Positions 23,715 to 35,715 of a stretch of 64,000 nt of DNA are shown in pieces (within the stretch, counting starts at the first letter, position 1; every line of letters begins with the position of its first letter). The notes beneath the pieces are model-generated. The model worked only from the letters and a program-made list of their open reading frames with translations. It did not search any database and had not been told where the DNA came from. Source of the DNA: Pseudevernia furfuracea (lineage: Eukaryota > Ascomycota > Lecanoromycetes > Lecanorales > Parmeliaceae); NCBI GenBank assembly GCA_022315425.1, contig JAIUPT010000020.1, positions 682,001 to 746,000 on the forward strand, in the 5' to 3' direction. Position numbers and translations under genes: made by a program.

Positions 23715-26700
23715 ATGGCGGGCATGGAGCAGCTCGAGATACATAGCAAGGTGAGGAATTGGGGTCGAGGCCCCTGGTCTTTGCTGATGATCAGTTCTCT
23801 AGTCATACCTTGTCCGCTGGGTCAATGTCAAAGCCGAGCATACAATCTCCTGGAGTATACGGCCAGACAAGAAATCAATCAACTTTGGCATTTTCAAGCA
23901 CCCTGGCTCTGGCCAGGCTCCTACCCCAAACCTCCCATCATCTACCTTCGAGCCACCGCCTACCCCAAGCGTTCGCCTCGAAGATGCGCCCCAGGAATCT
24001 CATTCGTCAAAGAACGCGTCATCCACCGCAACCGAGAAGCTGAAGAGTATAGGCCTCAAGCCAGTGTCCTGGTATGGAACGTGCGAAGCGAATAGAGTAT
24101 CGACAGGGACATATGATGTACCCCAAAACGAAGGGGGGATGTACGCTCTGGTCTTTGACAATACCTTTGCCAAATCGTTCGCCAAGTCGGCAACCTTCGT
24201 CTTGTTAACATACCCGACCGGCTCTCCTCCACAATCAAATCACCACATGCATCACATACAAGGGGGATCTTCTGAGAGTGTGACAAGCCTAAAAGACATC
24301 TCGAACGCTAGGAAAGTATCGTTGAAGCGCGAGACCTCCGATGCTGCCGCTCAGATTAGTTCGTCTAATTCAGCAACCCAACGAGGTTCGGACGAGTGTA
24401 GAAGCAATCGTCAGGGAGAAATTGAGAGCCGGTCAGGCTCAAACTTCTTTTCTGGAGTGCTACAGAAGAAACGCCGCAAGAAGAACCAGGGTTGGGCGCG
24501 CAGATTTTTCTCCCTTGACTACACATCCTCTACTCTCTCCTACTATCAGAATCGCAGAACACAGGCAGTGAGAGGGGCAGTGCCGTTGTCGATGGCTGCA
24601 ATAGGCGCCAATGCCAAGACCAGACAGATCAGTATTGATTCGGGAGCTGAAATATGGCACCTTAAGGCTGCTAACCAGAGGGATTTCGAAGCATGGAAAC
24701 GGGCCTTGGAGCTTGCAAGATCATGTGCAAGCCCCACCACACCTGCTTCTGCACAACGAATAGATAAGCACGGGGGGAGTACATTAGCTATGCGCACCAG
24801 TCCAGACGAAGAACGAGATTGGGCGAAGGTCGAAGACCTGGTGGCTAAAGTAAGAGGATCGCGAGACGCAGCCAGATCATTGGCCATGGATACGGATCCG
24901 AAGTACCTTCCTAAGACTCAGACGCATACGCCTATCGATCCAGCACTAAATCGAGTAGACTCGGCCCCGATTTCTGCAGCGTCGAGTACCAGTGGAAGCC
25001 CCGCCGAACAGAGCTTCCCTAGTGGATATTTTGCCGAGGGTGACCGGAGGCCTTTTTGGAAACGCAAGCCAACTACTGATAGGCCAATGCCAGGAATGTA
25101 CCGAAGCGTATCGGCAACGCCTTCGACGCAATCAGCGAGAGCAGCTCCTCCGACTCCAATCAGGACATCTTCTTTTGGGAAAACCTTACAGAGTCATCCG
25201 GAAGAGGAAGATGTGCATGACCGATGCTTATCACTTCTGCGCAACCTTGACTCGGTTGTGGCGAAATTCAACCGTCTTATCGCAGAGAGCAAGCAGCGCC
25301 GCGCACCTGTGATCCCTCCTACAGCCTCTCGACAAAGCATGGACACCCAAGGCGATGATGAGTTCTTCGATGCCGAAGGAGGAAATAGCTCGCAACTGCT
25401 GGATATCCACCATGAAACTGAAGAGGAAGGCGAAGAGGCAGACCGCGGTTTTGCGACTGACGAAGACTCCGCCTCTGCTAGCGATGTTGATGAGCCTACC
25501 GTCCCAGGCCACCATAGCGCAGGATCGGGCAAAGCTACGCCAGCGTTCCCTCCAAAACCGAAGTCTCTGGCACCTTTACCAGCGAAGTGGGTCAAGCGTA
25601 GAAACGCCGTAAATGCTCCTACCGGCACTCCACCCAGCCTTGTCTCCTTCATGCGCAAAAATGTTGGCAAAGACCTTTCCACAATATCAATGCCAGTCAC
25701 TGCAAATGAACCGATCTCCGCTCTTCAACGCTTCGCTGAAGCTGTCGAATACTCGACTCTCTTAGATGATGCTGCAAAAAAGCCTAGATCGAGTATCGAA
25801 CGACTGATCTACGTAACCGCTTTCGCCGTATCTAATCTCTCCAGTATCCGTGTCAAAGAACGTGCCATCCGCAAACCGTTCAACCCGATGCTTGGTGAAA
25901 CCTTTGAGCTTGTACGCGAAGATCGTGGTTTACGGTTTCTCGCAGAAAAGGTCTCCCATCGCCCAGTGCGCATAGCCTACCAAGCCGAGAGCGAACATTG
26001 GACGCTCACTCAGTCCCCATTACCAACACAGAAGTTCTGGGGTAAATCAGCGGAGCTGATCACAGAGGGTAAGACTCGTGTCATTTTGCATTCAACAGGC
26101 GACAGGTTCAGTTGGGCACCTGGATCGAGCTTTCTCCGCAATATCATTGCAGGTGAGAAATACGTTGAGCCTGTCGGAAACATGGCCATTGTCAACGAAG
26201 CTACGGGGGAGAAAGCAGTCGTTACTTTCAAAACCAAGGGCATGTTCTCCGGCCGCAGTGAAGATGTCGCTGTCCAGACCTACGATTCCTATGGCGACGA
26301 ACAACAGCTCGGCTTGGTGGGAAAGTGGACCTCTTCCCTGACCACCACAGAGAATGGCAACTCTAGGGCGAATGAACCTCCGATCTGGAGTGTTGCTGAG
26401 CTAGTTCCAGATGCCGCAAAGCGCTATGGTTTCACCACCTTCGCTGCATCCCTCAACGAAATTACACCCATTGAGAAGGGGAAGTTGCCGCCCACTGATA
26501 GTAGGCTTCGACCAGATCAGCGTGCAGCTGAAGATGGCGACTTTGACGAAGCTGAGATGCTCAAGGGAAAACTGGAAGAAGCGCAGAGAAAGAGGAGAAA
26601 GACTCTGGAGGATGAGGGCAGTTCTTGGACGCCCAGATGGTTTGAAAAGGTTGAGGGCGGCGATGGCAGTGGAGAAGAGGTGTGGGTTGCAAAGGTTGGA

Positions 26701-26769
26701 CAGGACAATTACTGGGAGAAGCGAACAAACAGCGAGTGGGAAGAGGTGGAGAAGATTTTTGATCTGTGA
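23715..26769 (+). CDS. OSH3: Oxysterol-binding protein homologue Osh3 (GOLD-PH-FFAT-ORD), join(23715..23750,23803..26769)
   Basis: Lipid-transfer protein at ER-plasma-membrane contacts. Product about 1000 residues. Exon 1 encodes only 12 residues; intron 23751-23802 joins it to the GOLD-like domain (SYLVRWVNVKAEHTISWSI..KKSINFGIFKHP to about 175). The PH domain spans about 240-335 (SGVLQKKRRKKNQGWARRFF..WHLKAANQRDFEAWKRAL). An FFAT motif for VAP binding is DEFFDAEGG near 530, next to an acidic stretch. The ORD covers about 640-985 with KPFNPMLGETFE and the signature variant EKVSHRPVRIAY in place of the usual EQVSHHPP. Gly-Lys-Leu-Pro (KGKLPPTDSRLRPDQ) near the end closes the ORD. This domain order matches Osh3 rather than Osh1/2 (no ankyrin repeats). 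Confidence 0.93.
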
Positions 26770-27284
26770 CGCCCCAATTTGGCTATGATGGAGCATGTAA
26801 AAGATAAACCCACAGCGACGCTTAGATGGTCAACTGTTTCTTGACCTACGCTCGCCTTTTTGCAAAGTAGAAGGGCAACAGCAGCTGAGTCGCAAAGAAA
26901 GGAAGAAGATTAAAGGTATCGAATTCTACAAAGATTGCAAATCAGGTACGATTCTCCGCCTCGAAAGATCAACGCGTCTCAATCATTCCTACGAAAACCG
27001 TAGTGAAGGGAATTTGTACCACATCACCGTGAGGGGCGAGTGAATCGACACCATTAAAATATGTATATTCCCGTCTTGCTAGCAAGGCAACTAACTACCA
27101 TGATTGACTCGAGTCAAAGTGCTTTCGAAACTTCAAAAATCTCGATTTCAATATTAATACAATCCGACGCCGCGATGTGTAGATAGCCAGTTAAAAGAGA
27201 CACCCTTTCAAGAATTTCAGGAATCAAGCGTTCGCCACCTCGCCACTACTTAAGACGTCAAAGAAGCTTTGGACCAGGACCAGG
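26770..27284. other. Intergenic region after OSH3, nothing recognised
   Basis: About 515 bp, AT-rich in its right half, without a convincing reading frame. Confidence 0.5.
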
Positions 27285-28159
27285 ATGGCCATGTCCAACC
27301 AACGTGGTGAGAGAGAAAGGGACGAGCATCAAGGCGGAAGTGGATGGTCTGGTCCAACATATCGGGGGTTCGGAGAAGTGCCAGAGGTTCTGCGGAGCTT
27401 TAATCTATGCCACAGTCTTCGTGGTCTACATCTACCGGGTTGCCATGTTTTTGCACGATTTAAGATGGATCAGAAAAAGCAGGGGCTACTCCGATTCCTA
27501 GATTTTTTAGCCAGATTATTGCCACAACTGGGTGGGTGGAGCCGCCTTGTGAATACATACCTCCACCTTGAGATACGGAAGCTCGTAGGCTGCTCCAGCG
27601 CGACCTGTTTGCCTGGTGCTGATGCTGATTTTCTTCAACCGGTGGCATGGAGCGTGGATTTGATCATCGCCTTCTGTTGCCTTACCGGATTACATACTAG
27701 GAAAACCGAGAGACCTGATGAGGTCAAGACTGGACATGACGCACTGGTATCGAACGCTGTTGGCGGCCACGATGAGGGCCTTACAAAGCTACCTAGTGAG
27801 AGCTCATTGATGCCAGCTGAAACAATTCAAAGGACGACCCAGAATGGAGCTTACCGGTACTCACAGTCTCGACCGAGCAGTCTGCGAATGAGTGGAGGCT
27901 TGGGAGACGATCTATTATTCAGCCTGTATGGCGGCCCTGGAATGCCCGTGAAGAGCTCATCATGTCGTCCGCTTTTGAGGAGTGCGGAGGATATCTAACT
28001 GCGTGCGGCGTGCCGAGTCCGGAGAAGTCAGAAGGCATCCGGTTTCACGTCGAAAATGCCTGTATAGGAGAGAGATACAGAACTCCATCGCCGCCTATTA
28101 CATACACCTTCGAGGCCATCACTCCTAAATCGTCCACGAACGCGGGCATCGACGAATGA
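27285..28159 (+). other. Possible uncharacterised gene (overlapping open frames, model unresolved)
   Basis: A 237-codon frame with an ATG at 27285 runs to 27998. A second plus-strand frame stays open from about 27819 to 28159 and reads EWRLGRRSIIQPVWRPWN and later FEAITPKSSTNAGIDE. A third short frame (27304-27501) contains a hydrophobic stretch CGALIYATVFVVYIYRVAMF. The three overlap, so at most one path through them is coding. I recognise no family. It could be a species-specific spliced gene, a remnant or a chance cluster. Confidence 0.25.
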
Positions 28160-29156
28160 GTCATGTTAGAGGCCTAAGATAGATTTTCTGCAGAGGAGCC
28201 AGAAATTTCACATCACTTAGATATACGGAACGCCAATGGAAATCATTGAAGCTTCCTCCAGTGACAGCGACAGCAGAGTTACCCCACATCCTGAAAACAA
28301 GGTGTTATGAGAAGATGCTTATGCACATGCTATAGTACAAAAATATATGCGACGGTGCGTCGGACCTTCAATGCCAAGAGACGCAGAGGATTTTGAATAC
28401 GCTAAATGCGCATGCGCATTAGCTGAAGGTGGAATTGTGGCTAATCTTAAAATACTTCAAGGTTCCTGCATAAGTATGCAGCCTATCAAATACTGGTCCA
28501 GCCGCTTGGGATTTTCAGCATCTTAGATCCATTGGAGAATTTGGCTAGAATCTTTGACAGTCTCATCTTAAACCGTCCACCTGCAGACTGCTTCTGCAAA
28601 GGATCTCGGAGACTCCGCTAATCTGCATCTTCAAACATTTCTCAGTCCAGGAGTCCAGATTCAGGACTGCATATGTGATATTGAATATGTAATATGTATC
28701 CTTGATCTTTCAGCCTCAAGTCTTGATGCAGTACAGAGCGGAGGTCTGCAGGTAAAGTCCTGAACAAAGCCCTAACCCTACTTTCGGAAGGCAGCCCCAG
28801 CTTTGTATGTAGGGTGTCATTCGATATGAGTCTTGGTGTTGAATAACAGGCCACAGGCTACAGGCCGACTAGAATACATGAAGTGTGAAGCCCATCAAGT
28901 ATATGCCGTGCGAAGCCGCTAGTAGTATAGGGCTGAATGCCACTTTTTCCAAGTTAAGGTAATTCCAACACCCAGCTTTGTTTGTACGGCGTCATCCGAT
29001 ACGAGTCTTAGCGTTCAGGACTTTACGTGCTTTCTTGAGCCCCATCCCTCATCTCGTCCGTTCTTTTCTAAGTATCACCGGTATCTATCTTTTGGAATAA
29101 TGAGCGTGCATAACATTCATTTATAATCTTTCGCAATATTCACTGTCGCTATCATC
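28160..29156. other. Gene-free stretch ahead of the secreted repeat protein
   Basis: About 1 kb with mixed AT-rich sequence and the repeat pair at 28796-29015. A ccctaaccct telomere-like 10-mer is at 28771-28780. The final 100 bases are the leader of the next gene. Confidence 0.45.
28796..29015. repeat. Diverged direct repeat pair (28796-28845 and 28971-29015)
   Basis: Both copies begin cccagctttg and continue with matching gtcat-cgata-gagtctt blocks, about 45-50 bp each, separated by 125 bp. Several of the differences are T in the first copy against C in the second. The 15-mer ggtaaagtcctgaac at 28751 recurs as its reverse complement (gttcaggacttta) at 29012-29024, bracketing the pair with short inverted sequence. 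It may be a decayed small mobile element. Confidence 0.55.
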
Positions 29157-31250
29157 ATGCTTTCATTCCTTTTTGCTTCCGCTCTCGCTCTCCGCTTCCA
29201 TGGAGTATCAGCAGCTCCCCAGAGTGCGTTGAGCACGCTTCCCTGGTCCTTTCTTACCACTGATATCTTCAGCTTCCCCACCCAATTCCACCGCTGTATC
29301 TCCGTCCGGGTCAGCAGTGACCAAGGCACCAGCAGGGAATTGTTCCAACAGCTGTTCCTACCCTCAGATTGATCTCTCATACATTACTTGGTCGCAGATG
29401 GCCATTACCGCGACTTATACAGCAGAAACCGTGGTACTCATTGTGAACAAGAGAAACAACAGTACCCGAACAACGACTATCTCGAATACAGATATTGATT
29501 TCGGAAAAATCGCTCCGCCTACTAATTTAAACAGCGACGGCACAGTGACCGCCTCGATGGTTGATAACGACGGGAGCACTCGTGTCATGTGAGTAATAAT
29601 CAGACTGCTTTTAACATGCTATCTGACCTAACCTTATTATCTTCAAGTGCGTACCCTACCATTGTCTACGGTGATTACGCCCCAAACATAACATGGACCG
29701 GGACTCTCTCCACAACGGTTAGGGGCACACCAACATGCTCGATAGCTCCCACAGGCGCAGTAGCCATCTTCCCATCTCATCCACTTCTCCCCGAAGGTGT
29801 ACAGACCATAGGCGTCAACACAATCGAGGATCCAAGAGGCTGGACTTTTGTTCCTATGAGTGACGAGACTTGTGGAGATACCGGGAATCTGATCAAGAAC
29901 TTCTTCCCGGGTCTGGGGGTTTGGAATTGCGAATCTGCAGCTCTCTGTGCGGGACCGATAGCAGCGTTACAGGCAGCGTTATATCTTACCGAGACCTCGA
30001 CGTCGACGGAGCCGGATGATGGGCCCACTCCGACACAGGCGCCAGCATCAACCTCATTCCAACCCCAGGCCGCTGCCATGTCTCCAGTCGTTTCAAACTC
30101 ACCTGCACCCGCGTCCGAGAGCATCGTCATCACCCCCTTACCAGCTCCAATAACAAGCCTCCCGACCACCCCAGTAGCGGTCCCAGTACCTGTCACCTCG
30201 ACGGATTCAAAAGGCAGCGTCACCATCTCCACCAGCACCGCCATAGCCCACCCCATCATCATTAGCTCCACGAACGATCAAGGAATCATCGTCTCCTCCA
30301 CCAGCCTCTCCATAGCCTTAGTCTCGGCATCCCTCCCCACTATCGTAACCTCAACCAACGCCCAAGGCACCGTCTTCTCCTCAACCGCCCAACTCCCCGC
30401 CATAATCCTAACCACAACTAACGCCGCCGGCTCCAAAGTTCTCGCAACATCAGCACTCAGCGCATTCACCCCAGATGCCAGCGCCCCCGCCCCAATCATC
30501 ATCAACAACAGCGAAACCGTCACCCCAAACGCCCAATCACAATACGTCATATCCAGCCAAACCCTCTCCCCCGGCGCATCCATAACCCTCGGCTCCGGCA
30601 CCTCCACCACAGTCCTCGCGCTCCAAACATCCAGCGGCTCTACAGCCCTGGTCTACGGTGCTAGTACCTCCCTCCTCCCTTCAGCCGCGGGCACAGAACC
30701 CGCCGCAGCCCTCACCATCGGCACCGAAACCATCATACCAAACGCAAAATCCCAATACGTAATCTCCGGCTCCACTCTCGCCGCCGGCTCGACCATAACG
30801 CTCGGTTTGGGCTCTCCTTCAACGACGGTACTAGCGTTGCAAACCTCGGGCTCCCAAACAGCACTGGTCTACGCGCCCAGAACATCCGTTTTGACCCCGA
30901 CGATCGCGCTCCCCACCACACCGCCCGCCATCACCATAGGTTCAGAGACGATCACGGCGAATAGCCAGATGCAGTACATCGTCGGATCTCAGACGCTGAC
31001 AGCCGGTGGTGTGGTGACGGTCAGTGGGACGGTAGTGAGCCTGGCGGCCGGCGAGAGCGATGTTGTAGTCGGGACGAGCACGGAGACTTTGGCCCCGTAT
31101 ATTAGTGCTGGCTTTGGGGCGGGGCCGAACGGGACCACGGCGCAGAAATTGACCGGGGGTGCAGAGGGGATGAGCGGGTGGCGGTGGAGGGAGGTTGGGT
31201 TGGCGGGGTTGGTCTGGTGGGGGGTTTCGCGAGTGGTTGTGATGGGCTAG
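29157..31250 (+). CDS. Secreted Ser/Thr-rich repeat protein, probably GPI-anchored, join(29157..29223,29315..29588,29648..31250)
   Basis: Product about 647 residues, family not recognised. A signal peptide is evident (MLSFLFASALALRFHGVSAAPQ). A Cys-containing globular part (about 25-255) includes GNCSNSCSYPQIDLSYITW and DETCGDTGNLIKN. Then a Ser/Thr/Pro/Ala-rich stalk begins, with three STNxQG-type short repeats (about 30265-30450) and three longer repeats of about 65 residues. Each longer repeat has the core ETxxxNxxxQYxxxxxTLxxG followed by ALQTSxxxxALVY in the first two. The C-terminus ends in a hydrophobic segment (LAGLVWWGVSRVVVMG), compatible with a GPI signal. Intron 1 is GTGCGT/CAG and intron 2 GTGAGT/AAG, with a CTGACCTAAC branch region. 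Likely a cell-wall protein; this is inferred from composition. Confidence 0.8.
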
Positions 31251-33711
31251 ATATCTTCGAGTATATCCTTCCACTCATCACCCGATGATATCAGCAATAA
31301 TGATTCTAAAGTAAAGTCCGTCGATGACCACCGACATGCATGTGTCAGCCGATGGCAGGCTAGGCTCTATGCACTACATTTATCGGGCGTAAAAACGGCG
31401 TCACCATAGTCATAACATCGCTCGTCTTTCCCCCCCCTCGAACGCCGGGGGAACTCGCCCCTCTCCCCACCACATGCCAGCAGCAACAAAAAACCGCGCC
31501 CTCATCGTCGACGTCGGCGCCTCCCAAGGCGGCACCCTGAAGGAAAATCCGCCCGACGTTCCCCGGGTTGAAAGGCAAAAAATCATAGCCCAAGACCTCG
31601 CCCGCGTCGTCGACCAACGTCCCTTTGCGGATTACATACCTGCCCCCGGAGCTCGACATATCCATCCCACGGCTCACGACTTATCCTGGAGGCCGCAGCC
31701 GGATGAGGAAGGCGCGCGTTTATTTATTACATGCGGAGGACCATGCACGACTGGCCTGATGACCGTGATGTGAGGACGCGCTTTTTTTTTACACCAGACA
31801 TCGTTGAGGACGAGAAAGCCCCGCCAGCCCAGCCAGCCAGCCCAGCTGCTCGACATACTAGTGGGGATTAGCCATGTCGAAAGGATCCTCACACACAACG
31901 TTCGACGCCATGGGGCCCCCGACTCCAGGCTTCCTGGCCGCCGAACGTCATCGTCCCGGAGACCGGGTGCAAAAAAAAGAGGATCCGTACTGCCATGTGT
32001 ACCGCTGTTGCGCGCAAAGAACGCGGCCAGGTGGATTTGGAGGCGGTTGTTTTTTGAGTTCTGGTGGGGTCGGATTCGGTCACGGTGTGGAGGGGCGAAG
32101 GTTGGGCACCCGGGGCGGTTACGGAGGGGAGGTTGGAAGTAGGGGAGGATGTGGTGATGGGTGGGAGGTGGAGGGAGCGTTGGGGTTGGGGGTTTTTTTT
32201 GGCGGGTGAGAGGCCCCCGTGTTCCGTGGCCCGCTGGTGGAAGTCTCCGGTCAACGGAGGGATTCCGTTTCGGCGGCGGTTCTGCCGTCAAACGGACACG
32301 ACTGAGCAGTTCCGCAACCTCTATCTAGCAATGCCATTTGCAAGCCCCCCCTCTTGCTCCATCCAACGAGTACGTTTTTTTTTCTTTCTTTTCTTCTGAC
32401 GTGTAGGCTTATCGCGATGCAAAGAAAGAAAACTTTCGGCTTCTCTCGCATGAGTTCTGGCGTTTGGAGTATAGCGAGTCAACAGGGGCTGCAGTAGAAA
32501 GGCTAATCAGCGATATGTGAAACATCCACTTCTCTTTACGGATTGAGTTGAGATACGAAGAAATCCAACTACGTTTGATAGTACATTTTGAGCCAGTCGC
32601 TAACTGATCGAGACTTTCTTTTCAAAGAGACAAAGTAGACAAAAGGGCTTCGAAAGTCTCCCGATGAAGGTCATGACGACTACGGGTATCCGTATCTCGA
32701 GTGCGTTTTTATATGGGAAGCTGCGGAACCGGCATCGAGAATGCGATAAGGAACTCTCGTCTCGATTGTGGTGCTGCTGACCGTCATGTGTCTGATTCTC
32801 TAATCCTTCACCTTCCGATCGCTCCAAAGTTCGGCTGTCGCGAGAAGGATTCTTCATCTTGGGAACCTTGCATCAGATGTTAAGTGATTAACCGTCGGCG
32901 AGACTGGTTCGCCGAGTGCTTGGTTTGACATCTTTTGACCGCTTTTTTTCCAATCCCATGTTTATGGCCTTATTAAACACCGTCGGGTTACCGTTCCTTG
33001 ACGTCCCGTGACCCTTCGCCATAAGAAACAAAAAAAAACTTTCCAGATCAGAAGTAGAATCATATCCCGTAAGCCGAGTAGCATTCGGAACCAGTACGTG
33101 TATGTATTCCTCGAACCGTCTGAAAAGTTTCATACCTTCCCTTGCGTTCCCGGAAGTCCTCCGTAGCAAGATGGCTTTGAGTGCAATATCCCGCGATAAT
33201 GTAGGCGCAGGCCCAACGACCAAATACAGCGCACGAGAACCCAGTGCCGACGCCCCAGCAGTATGTGATGCCATGCGCCGCGCGGTAAGACCTGACGTCT
33301 GCGAAATCGGTATATCCCTAGACCCCGGACGTCGGTGAAGCTCCGAGGATGCTAGCCAACTCCGTACTCCCACCTGCGGCCCAGGTGCGCGCGATATGCA
33401 AATCGCTGGTTACATAAAAAATCCGAATCTTCAAGGACATTAAAACTTGGTCTATGACGGAATACATTTCAACGCTTAACGTCTGAGCTGACACCAATGT
33501 AGGCCAAGCCTGAATGGTTTCGAAATCAAGAACGTCTCCTTTTTGGGATCAGACTTTTGAGTCACGGAACAGGTCCCCGGGAGCCTTTTCACTCCTGCGA
33601 CAAGAAGGTCTCGCGACTCAGAGTGCGGTGCCCGAATGCAAGGACGATGCCTCGGGGAACGGTTAACTCACCATGACGAATTTCCTCCTTCCACGGACCC
33701 GTAGGAGCGCG
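31251..33711. other. Gene-poor, GC-rich to mixed region, no supportable gene
   Basis: About 2.4 kb. Between 31380 and 32300 the sequence is GC-rich with poly-T/poly-A runs, and long frames open on both strands (for example 31674-32291 minus, Pro/Arg-rich) by composition alone. 32888-33373 minus is open for 161 codons without recognisable content. Confidence 0.45.
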
Positions 33712-35715
33712 TCAACAAGATCTGTCCATTTTGAAACCTCCCACCATTCGAGCATCCTTTTTAATCTGCGTCCTCCTTGCTTTTCGTGAATTTGCCCGTG
33801 TTTGAGCGGTTGAGTGTACGGCCGAAGTGATGTAAGAGCATGAAGACAGGGTCTTGGGGAGTGTGATCCACTGCACCCACCGACGATGCTCTAGGTCGCT
33901 GGTCCGAAGTCCCCAACAGAGCATCTCGACTAGGAAGAGAAATATTGTTGTGACAACATAGTTCATACAGCCGCCAGATCTATAGCAGATGCAAAATCTA
34001 ATTATTATCAGTAGATACATTCAGGAGGTTGAAAAAATCATACATAATAGAATAAAGGCTGAAATGCAGACTATACAAATAAAAACTTATAATTTATCGA
34101 GTCATTCGAGAATTATATTGAATCAATAGATGATCCCCGTCTCTATGGACACGCATCGACGCACGTCCCGGGGTCAGCAACGCTTCTGTAAGGTAGATGA
34201 TTGAAATATATGACACGTCTTGAGAGTACATAATCAACACGGTCAATTTGTTCCCGAGGCGTGTCCCGCGACTCAATCGCAGCACCAAAAATAGGACGGA
34301 TCATCCCTGGAATGCACGTACCAAAGTTTTCTCGCTCTGTTGGCTTTTGTCCTCTGGCAGCCAGCCTCTTCCATCCTCAGCCATGAAGCCATCCTCAAAA
34401 CTACACAAGAGAGAGCATGGGCGACTCCGTAAGTGCCATCTGATTCTCCCCCTGACCGGCAAAGTCTTCGAAGCAATCGTCGAATTTCTCGTCCACCTAG
34501 AAGTTTGACCCCATCGAAAAATCATGGAGGGCGGCTGATCTGTTCCCCGTAGGTCCTTTGAAATTTCCTCATTGAGGAGAGCGCTGCGCACAAACGCCAG
34601 AAGACCGTTCGGCTTCGCACGACTCCGGCCTGCCGCTACGGTGTTACGATCGACGACACACCTACACATTTCGGAGTTGGGATGATTTACTCGAGGTAGA
34701 AACTTCCGGCTGTGAAACAAATTTGATGAGAGTCATGGTATTTTTGCCCCCAAAATATGTCTTGGCATCCAGACAGGGTATGTATGCATGGAGAAAACAA
34801 CGCTCGGAAAAGCGCACTTACGACAAGACGAATATCGGCAGAAAAGCCAGCAGCAGCCCCAGCGCAAGGTCATGAGCGGCTTCATTTGTTCCTCTATTTC
34901 CAAACGCACCCTGAATTGATATCGCTAAAGCGAGGAGAAACCATGAGGTGGACACAAATACGGGTATCACTTCTTTTTTGCGAAAAGCTCTCATGCTTCC
35001 AGCAATTTTGTTCCGCCGGTCTGTCAGGCTATCTTTAGCGCTCATCGGTAGCCCGTCACTTAAGGAGGCAATACGCAAGAGTTTTTCCGCTGAAATCATA
35101 GTTTCTTCCTTTTTGACCAAGTGCCGCCGAATCAGACCTGTAAACAATGTTCGATCAGTATAGAGGTTTTTTCGGATGCCAGCTGAACTTGCGCTGGTTC
35201 ATGACGCTCAGTATGCATAACGAGTCCCGTATCTGAGCGAAGTCCGAGTCCGCCTTCGCAAACTCATCATATGGTGGAGCCATATCCACCATCATAGCAC
35301 ATTTGCCAGTGATTTTGATTTTCCACAAGACGAAAGAGATGCTCGCGATTAGGTTGCCAATGCAACGCGCAAGCGCTAAGAAGCTATTGAAATTCTAGTT
35401 GCTTTCGAAGGGGGCCTGTAAAATGAGGCCGATGAAGGGCAGTACCTTCTTTTTAAGTCGTTGGTTGCACTTGGATCAATAAAACTGTTACCCAGGTGGT
35501 GATGGTGGAGCTCAAATCATCCCAAGAGTAGTAGTCTGACCCTTCGCCGCAAAGATCATGGCAACCCCTGGACAGTTATAAGTGGTGGTTTGGGTTCGAC
35601 ATGTTTCAAAGTGCCTCTGATAGTTCCGTTGTACGTATAGCTGGGGTAGTTGTGCGTAACGTTGGGATAGATGCCTGATGTGAACTTGTCGCCACAAGCT
35701 GCGAGATCGAACCTC
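33712..35715 (-). pseudogene. Relic of a large fungal multi-span membrane protein gene
   Basis: Minus-strand fragments in changing frames read, in order, YPSYTYNGTIRGTLKHVEPKP, FAAKG, SDYYSWDDLSSTITTW, LPFIGLILQAPFESN, FVLWKIKITGKCAMMVD with PPYDEFAKADSDFAQIRDSL, VIPVFVSTSWFLLALAISIQ with AAHDLALGLLLAFLPIFVLS, VVDRNTVAAGR, FEDFAGQG, RIRWH, YGVAHALS, FEDGFMAEDGRGWL and YRSGGCMNYVV with FLFLVEM. From memory this order matches an uncharacterised family of about 600-700-residue fungal membrane proteins. Breaks are visible: two frame changes near 35540, an in-frame TAG after FESN (35400), at least three frame changes in 34400-34470, and an AT-rich block (33960-34130) inside the coding order. Some original introns remain recognisable (GTAAGT at about 34842). 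I call it a dead copy. Confidence 0.75.

Noticed and set aside
29777..30610. Long minus-strand frames opposite the repeat protein
   Set aside because: Shadows of biased Ser/Thr/Ala codons on the plus strand.
31674..32291. 205-codon minus-strand frame
   Set aside because: GC-rich low-complexity region opens long frames on both strands; no domain-like sequence.
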